64,000 bases of DNA from Oscillospiraceae bacterium (GTDB lineage Bacteria; Bacillota; Clostridia; Oscillospirales; Ruminococcaceae). A program made the position numbers and the translations under genes. The stretch lies in assembly GCA_028689635.1 (NCBI GenBank), contig JAQVCU010000004.1:1-64000 (forward strand), read 5' to 3'. The notes under the pieces were generated by a model. It saw only the letters and a list, made by a program, of their open reading frames with translations, did not search any database and had not been told where the DNA came from. Positions 29,845 through 38,673 of the stretch are shown piece after piece (position 1 is the stretch's first letter; each line of letters begins with the position of its first letter).

Positions 29845-29977
29845 AATTAACAAAAGACTCCCCGCGCGGCGCCGGATATCCGCTTCGAAGAGCGGAAAGC
29901 GGCGGAAAAGTGGGGGAGAATGGGGCAATCGGCGGCCGGGGCCCTGCTGGCCGCAGAAGATAAACGGAGGAAGCTGT

Positions 29978-31960
29978 ATGGCAACACACGCATCAAAAGA
30001 ATACGACAATACCAGTATTCTTTCCCTCAAGGGAGCCGACCGGGTGCGCAAGCGTCCCGGCGTTATTTTTGGTTCCGACGGGCTGGAAGGCTGCGAGCAT
30101 TCCGCCTTCGAGATCCTTTCCAACGCCATCGACGAGGCGAGGGAAGGCCACGGGGATAAGATCATCGTTACCCGGTATCTTGACCGTTCCATTGAGGTGG
30201 CGGATTTTGGACGCGGCATCCCGGTGGATTACAACAGCGTGGAGCAGCGTTACAACTGGGAACTTTGCTTTTGCGAGCTATACGCAGGCGGAAAATACAA
30301 GACCAACGAAGGCGAAGGATATGAATATTCCCTGGGCCTCAACGGGCTGGGCCTGTGCGCCACCCAATATTCCTCGGAGTATATGGAAGCGGAGGTCTAT
30401 CGGGACGGCTTTCGCTATACCCTGCGCTTTGAAAAGGGCGAAAACGTAGGCGGCCTGCACAAAGAGCCCACCACCCGAAAAAAGACCGGCAGCCGGTTTC
30501 GCTGGAAGCCGGATCTGGACGTTTTTACCGAGATCGACATTCCGCCGGAATATTTCCATGAGGTGCTCAAGCGCCAGGCGGTGGTCAACGCGGGGCTGCT
30601 TTTCCTCTTCCGCAACGAGACGGAGAACGGCTTTGAGGAAACGGAATACCGCTATGAAAATGGCATTACCGATTACGTGCAGGAGCTGGCGGGGCAGGAG
30701 ACCCTGACGCCGGTGCAGTACTGGCAGGCGGAGCGCCGCGGCCGGGATCGTGAGGACAAGCCCGAATACAAGGTGAAAATGCAGGTGGCCTGCTGCTTCT
30801 CCAACCGGGTGAAGATCATGGAGTATTACCACAACTCCAGCCATCTGGAATACGGCGGCGTGCCGGAAAAGGCGGTCAAGGTGGCCTTTGTGGCACAGAT
30901 CGACGCCGTTTTGAAGCAGAGCGGAAAATATCTAAAAAACGAAAGCAAGATCACTTTTCAGGACGTGGAGGACTGCCTGGTGCTGGTGTCCTCTTCCTTT
31001 TCCACCCAGACCTCTTACGAAAACCAGACCAAAAAATCCATTACCAACAAGTTTATCTATGAGGCGATGACAGAATTTCTCCGGCACCAGCTGGAGGTCT
31101 ATTTTATCGAGAACCCGGATGACGCAGCCCGGGTGGCGGATCAGGTGCTGATCAACAAGCGCAGCCGGGAAAACGCGGAGAAGACCCGCCTGAACCTAAA
31201 AAAGAAGCTGGCGGGATCCCTGGATATGACCAACCGCATCCAAAAATTTGTGGATTGCCGCACCAAGGATACCTCCCGGCGGGAGATCTTCATCGTAGAG
31301 GGCGATTCCGCTCTGGGCGCCTGTAAGCTTAGCCGGGACGCGGAGTTTCAGGCCATCATCCCCGTGCGGGGGAAGATCCTCAACTGCCTCAAGGCGGAAT
31401 ACGACAAGATCTTTAAAAACGATATTATCATCGATATCATCAAGGTGCTGGGCTGCGGTGTAGAGGTCAAGACAAAATCCAACAAGGAGCTGGCCTCCTT
31501 CGATCTGGACGGCCTGCGCTGGAACAAGGTCATTATCTGCACCGACGCCGATGTGGACGGGTTCCAGATCCGCACCCTGATCCTGACCATGCTTTACCGC
31601 CTGACCCCCACCCTCATCGAAAAGGGCTTTGTCTATATCGCAGAATCCCCGCTGTATGAGATCCACGACAAGGACAAGACCTATTTTGCCTATTCCGAGA
31701 CGGAAAAGGCGGAGATCCTGGGCAAAGCCAAGGGGAAGGTGACCATCCAGCGCTCAAAAGGGTTGGGCGAAAACGAGCCGGATATGATGTGGCTCACCAC
31801 CATGAACCCCGATACCCGGCGGCTGATCCAGGTGCTGCCGGCTGATATTGAACAGACAGCCAAGGTGTTTGACCTGCTGCTGGGCGACAACCTGGCGGGA
31901 CGAAAAGATTATATTGCGGAAAACGGGCATCTTTATCTGGATTCCGCCGATATTTCGTAA
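29978..31960 (+). CDS. DNA topoisomerase (ATP-hydrolysing) subunit B, ParE/GyrB-like
   Basis: A 660-residue type IIA topoisomerase ATPase subunit: GHKL ATP-binding domain (residues 15-210, NAIDEAREG near 48 and a GLNGLG lid near 124), transducer domain, and TOPRIM domain with FIVEGDSALG near 437 and D-A-D-V-D-G near 520. It is one of the divergent Clostridial ParE-type proteins rather than the main gyrase. ATG 29978 is preceded by GGAGG. Its A-subunit partner begins 17 bases after its stop; the two should form an A2B2 enzyme that decatenates or relaxes DNA. Confidence 0.88.
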   Translation: MATHASKEYDNTSILSLKGADRVRKRPGVIFGSDGLEGCEHSAFEILSNAIDEAREGHGDKIIVTRYLDRSIEVADFGRGIPVDYNSVEQRYNWELCFCELYAGGKYKTNEGEGYEYSLGLNGLGLCATQYSSEYMEAEVYRDGFRYTLRFEKGENVGGLHKEPTTRKKTGSRFRWKPDLDVFTEIDIPPEYFHEVLKRQAVVNAGLLFLFRNETENGFEETEYRYENGITDYVQELAGQETLTPVQYWQAERRGRDREDKPEYKVKMQVACCFSNRVKIMEYYHNSSHLEYGGVPEKAVKVAFVAQIDAVLKQSGKYLKNESKITFQDVEDCLVLVSSSFSTQTSYENQTKKSITNKFIYEAMTEFLRHQLEVYFIENPDDAARVADQVLINKRSRENAEKTRLNLKKKLAGSLDMTNRIQKFVDCRTKDTSRREIFIVEGDSALGACKLSRDAEFQAIIPVRGKILNCLKAEYDKIFKNDIIIDIIKVLGCGVEVKTKSNKELASFDLDGLRWNKVIICTDADVDGFQIRTLILTMLYRLTPTLIEKGFVYIAESPLYEIHDKDKTYFAYSETEKAEILGKAKGKVTIQRSKGLGENEPDMMWLTTMNPDTRRLIQVLPADIEQTAKVFDLLLGDNLAGRKDYIAENGHLYLDSADIS

Positions 31961-31977
31961 GGGGAGGAGGAGAAACC

Positions 31978-34215
31978 GTGGCACAGAAAAAGAAAAAGGA
32001 GCCCAAGGCGGCAAAGCTGCCCAACGGCGCTGCCGAGATCGAAAACGCCGGGGTGGTGGTGGAACAGAAAATCACCGATACCCTGGAGACCAACTACATG
32101 CCCTACGCCATGAGCGTCATCGTCTCCCGTGCGATCCCGGAGATCGACGGCTTTAAGCCTGCCCACCGCAAGCTTTTGTATACCATGTATAAAATGGGCC
32201 TGCTCACCGGGGCCAAGACCAAATCGGCCAACATTGTGGGCCAGACCATGCGGCTGAACCCCCACGGGGACGCCGCCATCTATGAGACCATGGTGCGCCT
32301 TTCCCGGGGAAACCAGGCCCTTCTGCACCCTTATGTGGATTCCAAGGGCAACTTCGGTAAGGCCTATTCCCGCGACATGGCCTATGCCGCTTCCCGTTAC
32401 ACCGAAGCCAAACTTGACGCCATCGCGGGGGAGCTGTTTAGCGATATCGACCGCGACACGGTGGATTTTGTGGACAACTACGATGGGACGATGAAGGAAC
32501 CCACCCTTTTTCCGGTGACCTTCCCGTCTGTGTTGGTCAACGCCAACATCGGCATCGCCGTGGGAATGGCCAGCGCCATCTGTCCCTTCAACCTCAAGGA
32601 GCTGTGCGAGGCCACCATCGGCCTGCTGCGCCGGGACGATTTTGACATTTCCTCTGTGATGAGCGGGCCGGATTTTCCGGGAGGCGGCATGATCCTTTAC
32701 AACGCCTCGGAGATCGACCGCATTTATCAAACGGGCCGCGGCGCCGTGCGGGTGCGCTCCCGCTGGCAGTACGACAAAGGGAACAACTGCGTGGACGTCA
32801 CCGAGATCCCGCCCAGCACCACGGTGGAGGCCGTTATTGATAAGATCGTGGAGCTGGTCAAGGAGGGGAAGATCCGCGAAGTGGCGGATATCCGGGACGA
32901 GACCGATCTTTCCGGGCTTAAGATCACCCTGGATCTTAAACGCGGCGTCGACCCGGATAAGCTGATGGCAAAACTAATGCGCATGACGCCCCTGGAAGAC
33001 AGCTTCTCCTGCAACTTTAACGTGCTCATCGCCGGGACGCCCCGGGTCATGGGCGTTTACGAGCTGCTGCGGGAATGGGGGGCGTTTCGTACAGAATGCG
33101 TCCGCCGGCGCGTTTATTTCGATTTGAACAAGAAGAAGGAACGGCTCCATCTGCTCCAGGGCCTGGAAAAGATCCTGCTGGATATAGATAAAGCCATCCG
33201 CATCGTCCGCGAAACGGAGGAAGAGGCGGAGGTGGTGCCGAACCTGATGATCGGTTTCGGCATCGACGAGACCCAGGCGGAATATGTGGCGGAGATCAAG
33301 CTGCGCCACCTGAACCGGGAGTATATTTTAAAGAGGACGGAGGACATCGCAAAGCTCAAGGAGGAGATATCCGAAATGGAGGCGGTGCTGGGCGATCAGA
33401 ACCGCGTAAAGGAGATCATCATCGCAGAGCTGAAAGAGGTCGTCCGGAAATATGGCCAGCCCCGCCGCAGCATCATCCTCTATGACGTGGAGGAGGCCCA
33501 GTCCCAGGAAAAAGAGGAGATGCCGGAATACCCGGTGAATCTATTCTTTACCAGAGAGGGCTATTTCAAAAAGATCACTCCGCAGTCCCTGCGGATGAGC
33601 GGCGAGCAAAAGCTGAAAGAGGGCGACGAGGTGATCTGTACCCTGGAGGCCACCAGCGCCGTCCATCTGCTGTTTTTTACCGACCGCTGCCAGGTGTACA
33701 AAGCCAGAGGATGGGATTTTGACGACACCAAAGCCAGCGTTTTGGGCGATTACGTACCGGCAAAATTGGGAATGGATCCGGATGAGCGGGTGGCGTATAT
33801 GGCGGCGACGACCGATTACAACGGCTCGATGCTGTTTTTCTTCGAAAACGGCAAGGCCGCCAAGGTGGAGCTTTCCGCCTATGCCACAAAAACAAACCGC
33901 AAAAAGCTGGTGGGGGCCTATAGCGATAAATCGCCGCTGGTGGCGGCTTTCCAGATGGAAGAGGACAGGGAATATATGCTGGAATCTTCCGGCGGGCGGG
34001 TGCTGATTGCCCATTCCGGCGCCGTGGCGGCAAAAACCACCAAAAACACCCAGGGCGTGGCCGTGATGAGTCTAAAAAAGAACGCGGTGTTGGCCAAGGT
34101 ACGGCCTTTTTCCGAAGAGATGATCGGAAACCCGCACCGGTTCCGGGCCAAAAATATTCCGGCGGCCGGATCCATCCCCCGGGAGGGGGATCTGGGAGAA
34201 CAGCTTACCCTCTAA
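31978..34215 (+). CDS. DNA topoisomerase (ATP-hydrolysing) subunit A, ParC/GyrA-like
   Basis: A 745-residue breakage-reunion subunit. The N-terminal core contains PHGDAAIYE near residue 96 and the catalytic Tyr in A-A-S-R-Y-T near 141. A coiled-coil tower follows, then a short, divergent C-terminal beta-pinwheel-like region (about 505-730). The position of the quinolone-relevant Ser in GyrA (PHGDSAVYD in E. coli) is Ala here, a natural variant that cannot be read as acquired resistance. The start is GTG 31978 after GGGGAGGAGGAG. The stop is followed at once by a terminator arm that the mobile island splits. Confidence 0.9.
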   Translation: MAQKKKKEPKAAKLPNGAAEIENAGVVVEQKITDTLETNYMPYAMSVIVSRAIPEIDGFKPAHRKLLYTMYKMGLLTGAKTKSANIVGQTMRLNPHGDAAIYETMVRLSRGNQALLHPYVDSKGNFGKAYSRDMAYAASRYTEAKLDAIAGELFSDIDRDTVDFVDNYDGTMKEPTLFPVTFPSVLVNANIGIAVGMASAICPFNLKELCEATIGLLRRDDFDISSVMSGPDFPGGGMILYNASEIDRIYQTGRGAVRVRSRWQYDKGNNCVDVTEIPPSTTVEAVIDKIVELVKEGKIREVADIRDETDLSGLKITLDLKRGVDPDKLMAKLMRMTPLEDSFSCNFNVLIAGTPRVMGVYELLREWGAFRTECVRRRVYFDLNKKKERLHLLQGLEKILLDIDKAIRIVRETEEEAEVVPNLMIGFGIDETQAEYVAEIKLRHLNREYILKRTEDIAKLKEEISEMEAVLGDQNRVKEIIIAELKEVVRKYGQPRRSIILYDVEEAQSQEKEEMPEYPVNLFFTREGYFKKITPQSLRMSGEQKLKEGDEVICTLEATSAVHLLFFTDRCQVYKARGWDFDDTKASVLGDYVPAKLGMDPDERVAYMAATTDYNGSMLFFFENGKAAKVELSAYATKTNRKKLVGAYSDKSPLVAAFQMEEDREYMLESSGGRVLIAHSGAVAAKTTKNTQGVAVMSLKKNAVLAKVRPFSEEMIGNPHRFRAKNIPAAGSIPREGDLGEQLTL

Positions 34216-34218
34216 AAG

Positions 34219-34262
34219 AAAAAGGGACGGCAAAAGGGTGTCTCACTAAGGGATTTTATACC
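34219..34262 (+). other. Left island junction: split terminator arm plus recombination half-sites
   Basis: AAAAAGGGACGGCA (34219-34232), the left arm of the topoisomerase-operon terminator, is followed by GGGTGTCTCACTAAGGGATT. The right junction (48041-48079) carries the mirror image: AATCCCTAAGTG, then TGCCGTCCCCTTTTTT. Aligned in inverted orientation, the two junctions match at 20 of 29 positions without a gap. The element ends are the CACTAAGGGATT and CACTTAGGGATT half-sites. Confidence 0.75.
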
Positions 34263-34297
34263 TTGGAAAAATATCGGCATAGTTTGGAGAAATCCGG

Positions 34298-36019
<1,722 letters not shown>

Positions 36020-36084
36020 TCAAGGTTTATTTGCGGTCTTTGGTGTGAATTTTATGATAACGGCACGGCCTACCGCACAGGCGT

Positions 36085-36270
36085 TTATGCAGCCGTAGGC
36101 GTGGCGGGCGTTTCCGTAGTTTCATTGTTCAGTATCATCCTTTTTACCTTATCATATAGGCGTTCTCTGGCGCGGTCACTTTCAACGGAGACTACGGTGA
36201 AAAGCGTATCACCGACCTGCATTTCTGTGACACGGCTTGGTTTCTTGTTGGTAATGGTGTTCACATCCAT
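36085..36270 (-). CDS. Transposon-encoded TnpW-like small protein
   Basis: A 61-residue protein with the pattern R-V-T-E-M-Q-V-G-D-T-L-F-T-V-V-S-V and then a helical D-K-V-K-R-M-I-L-N segment, resembling TnpW of Tn4451-type elements. The role is unknown; TnpW usually lies near the recombinase gene, as here. ATG 36270 follows AAAGGAGAACGAT. Confidence 0.65.
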   Translation of the reverse strand: MDVNTITNKKPSRVTEMQVGDTLFTVVSVESDRARERLYDKVKRMILNNETTETPATPTAA

Positions 36271-36289
36271 ATCGTTCTCCTTTCCGACC

Positions 36290-36363
36290 CGGTAGGGCGG
36301 GTCTAATCTCTGTACCTGTATCTTCGGACAACGGGCGTTGGGTCTTACGCACAAATTCGCATA
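36290..36363 (+). repeat. Left copy of the inverted repeat flanking the capsid cassette
   Basis: Contains AATCTCTGTACCT (36305-36317), CAACGGGCGT (36329-36338) and ACGCACAAATTCGCATA (36347-36363). The same three blocks occur in reverse orientation at 37622-37680 with nearly the same spacing. Confidence 0.8.
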
Positions 36364-36417
36364 AGTTTTAGAGGGAATAGCCCCTGCAGGATACTGCCCA
36401 CAGGGGCCTCCCGGAAA

Positions 36418-37353
36418 TTATGCGGTCATCTGCATGACCTTAATGGCTTCGGGGCGAATCAGTTTGCCGTCCAGAAGTTCAAAGGCGAGGTAGCCGATCT
36501 GGTCGGTTTCGAAGAAACGCTCACGCAGGGTGCGGATGGTCATACTGGTACGCTCCACAATCCAGTAATAGCTGAAATCACCAAAGGCGATAGGCTTGCT
36601 GCCGGATTCCGCACCGGGCATATATTCGGAGATGTACACCTTCTTGCCCAGAATGGTATCGTTGGCGTGATTCCAAAGAGGCTGACCGGCGGCATCGGTA
36701 AGGGAGCGAATTGCCAGTGCGGTTTCGCTGCTCATCATCCACACGCCATTCTTGCGGTACTCCGGCTTGGCGGAGAAGAACAGCTTGACCACATTTTCGA
36801 AGGTGATGGCATCAGCGGTCACACCGACCTCTGCGCCGCCGTCCTCTGCCAGAATGCCGGTGGGCATATCTTCGCCTGTGCCGTTGATGAAGCCACGCTC
36901 CTCTGCATGGGCGAAATCCTTGACCAGTCTGTCAGTGAAATAGGACTCAAAGATGTTGTGGTTATCGTGCAGGAAGGATGCGTCAAGCTGCATAATGACA
37001 GCCAGCTTGTGGTCATTCAGCTTGTAGGTGCTGAAATCGTTGATGGCATCGTAGGCGTTGATGGCACCACCGGGGCCGACCCATTCAGCAGAATCGGTGT
37101 TGACCTTCGCAAGAATGGAAGAAGGGCCGTTGGGTGCATAGTGGTAGGTGGCAAGCTGACGGAACAGGCTCTCGGCATTCAGTTTATCCTCGAACTTTTT
37201 GGAAGAAGTAGTGGGCATCACATATGCGCCAGTAGTTTTTCTTCCGAGGTCGAGAATTTTTTTGTTGTCTTCCTTCCCCATGAGATAGTTCCAGAAGTGG
37301 TTGTGGTACTCCAGCTGATTGACGGGAGTAAAGGTATCGATAGTAGTATTCAT
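36418..37353 (-). CDS. HK97-family phage major capsid protein
   Basis: A 311-residue HK97-fold capsid protein. It has an N-terminal arm, then an E-loop/P-domain region with A-V-I-M-Q-L-D-A-S and R-L-V-K-D-F-A-H-A-E-E-R-G-F-I-N-G-T-G near residues 155-180. Downstream are the A-domain stretch VWMMSSETALAIRSLTDAAG near 220, G-D-F-S-Y-Y-W-I-V-E-R near 265 and the C-terminal P-E-A-I-K-V. It is shorter than HK97 gp5 precursor and begins close to where mature capsid proteins begin, so no scaffold domain is apparent. No protease, portal or terminase accompanies it. ATG 37353 follows AAGGAGG; last of a run of minus-strand genes led by the primase. Confidence 0.85.
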   Translation of the reverse strand: MNTTIDTFTPVNQLEYHNHFWNYLMGKEDNKKILDLGRKTTGAYVMPTTSSKKFEDKLNAESLFRQLATYHYAPNGPSSILAKVNTDSAEWVGPGGAINAYDAINDFSTYKLNDHKLAVIMQLDASFLHDNHNIFESYFTDRLVKDFAHAEERGFINGTGEDMPTGILAEDGGAEVGVTADAITFENVVKLFFSAKPEYRKNGVWMMSSETALAIRSLTDAAGQPLWNHANDTILGKKVYISEYMPGAESGSKPIAFGDFSYYWIVERTSMTIRTLRERFFETDQIGYLAFELLDGKLIRPEAIKVMQMTA

Positions 37354-37366
37354 AGTGAAATCCTCC

Positions 37367-37573
37367 TTAAATATTGTTAGGCTTGGTGGACAGACCGAGG
37401 GCGTTGCAATAATCTGCGAGGTCGGCGCAGTCCATATCGAATTCGGTATCGGTGTCATCCCTGCGGATATAAGGCACCTTGCTGATGTCCAGAGAGATGT
37501 TCTCCGGGGAGAAGATGGTGACCTTCTCATGCTTCTTGAGCTGCTTTTCAAAGAACTCTTTGGTCAGATTCAT
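37367..37573 (-). CDS. Small acidic protein of unknown function upstream of the capsid gene
   Basis: A 68-residue protein starting M-N-L-T-K-E-F-F-E-K-Q-L-K-K-H-E-K-V-T-I and ending with an acidic stretch. Its first 30 residues resemble those of the 74-residue protein encoded at 37719-37943, so the two may be paralogues. ATG 37573 follows GGAGG. It ends 13 bases before the capsid start, so the two are probably translated together. A role as a capsid partner is a guess from position. Confidence 0.6.
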   Translation of the reverse strand: MNLTKEFFEKQLKKHEKVTIFSPENISLDISKVPYIRRDDTDTEFDMDCADLADYCNALGLSTKPNNI

Positions 37574-37621
37574 AATAAAAACCTCCGTTTTGTTTGAATT
37601 AGGGTATATACCCCGTTTGAA

Positions 37622-37705
37622 TATGCGAATTTGTGCGTGAGGCCCCACGCCCGTTGCACGGGTGAAAAGGTACAGAGATTTGCACCGCCCCTCCCGGACG
37701 CAGGG
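37622..37705 (-). repeat. Right copy of the inverted repeat flanking the capsid cassette
   Basis: TATGCGAATTTGTGCGT (37622-37638), ACGCCCGTTG (37647-37656) and AGGTACAGAGATT (37668-37680) are the reverse complements of three blocks at 36305-36363. Together the two copies bracket the capsid gene and its 68-residue neighbour. Confidence 0.8.
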
Positions 37706-37718
37706 TACGCACGGGTAC

Positions 37719-37943
37719 TTAGATGACGGTGATGGGAACCGGCTTCTGGCGAAGATGCTGCTTTGCACAGAAAGCAAGGAACTCATCGTAGTCCTTGAAC
37801 ACAAGGTCACGGTGTCCGCCGTAAAGACGGATGTGGTGCTGCTTGCTGAATGTGACGGGAGTGCCGTCCTGCTTGTACAGGGTGATGGAATCGTGCTTGC
37901 GGAAATGCTCCGCCAAGAATTCCTTTTTGACTTCGTTTGCCAT
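37719..37943 (-). CDS. Small protein of unknown function
   Basis: A 74-residue protein starting M-A-N-E-V-K-K-E-F-L-A-E-H-F-R-K-H-D-S-I-T-L. It resembles the 68-residue protein before the capsid gene in its first third (K-E-F, basic helix, a K-H acidic turn, then a beta strand). ATG 37943 follows AAGGAGG. It lies just outside the inverted repeat that brackets the capsid cassette. Confidence 0.6.
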   Translation of the reverse strand: MANEVKKEFLAEHFRKHDSITLYKQDGTPVTFSKQHHIRLYGGHRDLVFKDYDEFLAFCAKQHLRQKPVPITVI

Positions 37944-37956
37944 AATGGTATCCTCC

Positions 37957-38241
37957 TTAAATTTTGTGACAGGCGTAGCACACATACAGGCCACGCTTGG
38001 TTTCGTTGATGACTCCGCTGATACGCTTCAGTGCCGTGCCGCAGCGAGGGCATCGGATATTGAAGTTGTCAGCGGAATTGCTGTTTTGGCTGTAGAGCCG
38101 GAAGTGGTGAGGAACCATCTCCTCAAGCCACATCTTGCTCTGTGCCTTGACTGTGTTGCCGTTGGGCGTGGGTATCATTGCCACCTTCTCCGTACCATCG
38201 GAATCACAGTCGATGAGTGGGTAGTAACGGATTTCGGTCAT
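37957..38241 (-). CDS. Zinc-ribbon protein of unknown function
   Basis: A 94-residue protein whose C-terminal third has a four-Cys zinc ribbon (C-P-R-C-G near residue 64 and C-Y-A-C-H near 88). The N-terminal part matches no family I recognise. The gene begins a few bases after the previous gene's stop and ends 13 bases before the next start, consistent with one transcript. DNA- or RNA-binding is plausible from the ribbon but not shown. Confidence 0.6.
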   Translation of the reverse strand: MTEIRYYPLIDCDSDGTEKVAMIPTPNGNTVKAQSKMWLEEMVPHHFRLYSQNSNSADNFNIRCPRCGTALKRISGVINETKRGLYVCYACHKI

Positions 38242-38244
38242 GGA

Positions 38245-38499
38245 TTACACCGCCTTTCCGTCAGCGTCCAGAAAACGACCTCTGCAATATGCCAGTGCCT
38301 CTGCCTGCGTACCGAAGAATACGGAGGAAAAGCCGTTCTGCACTTTCCAGAAATCCATCGTCTTGTGACAGGACACCGCCACGGGCATACCACGCTTGTT
38401 CTGGAAGATGACATGGCAGTCATAGTCACGCTCGGAGAAATCCTTGGGACTGAAATTTTTGATACCCGGCTCAATGCCGTAGAAGAATTTGTGTCGCAT
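38245..38499 (-). CDS. Small protein of unknown function
   Basis: An 84-residue protein (M-R-H-K-F-F-Y-G-I-E-P-G) with a compact alternating pattern including HVIFQNKRGMPVAVSCHKTM and a C-terminal F-G-T-Q-A-E-A-L-A-Y-C-R-G segment. I do not recognise the family. ATG 38499 is preceded by AAAGGAG at seven bases. It follows the primase gene across a 174-base gap that holds a large inverted repeat. Confidence 0.6.
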   Translation of the reverse strand: MRHKFFYGIEPGIKNFSPKDFSERDYDCHVIFQNKRGMPVAVSCHKTMDFWKVQNGFSSVFFGTQAEALAYCRGRFLDADGKAV

Positions 38500-38577
38500 T
38501 TTTCTGCTCCTTTCGTTGATTTTGGTTATATGGGTCACAGGGTGCTACGCAATCATAGGCACCGCCTCCTTTCCGCT

Positions 38578-38663
38578 TGGGGCAATGTGGCAAGTAATTA
38601 TGGTTAATTTCAAAATTTTATTTCCTATAGAAAAAACCTATAATCATCTGCCACATTGCCCCA
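38578..38663. repeat. 15-bp perfect inverted repeat with AT-rich loop
   Basis: TGGGGCAATGTGGCA (38578-38592) and its exact reverse complement (38649-38663) enclose 56 AT-rich bases that include two copies of a CCTATA motif. It lies directly downstream of the primase gene, without a T-run, so it is not a standard terminator. Confidence 0.75.
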
Positions 38664-38673
38664 GCCGTGTGAT

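Noticed and set aside
31978-34215. Ala at the GyrA Ser83-equivalent position as a quinolone resistance mutation
   Set aside because: This is a divergent ParC/GyrA paralogue; a natural Ala there cannot be read as acquired resistance.
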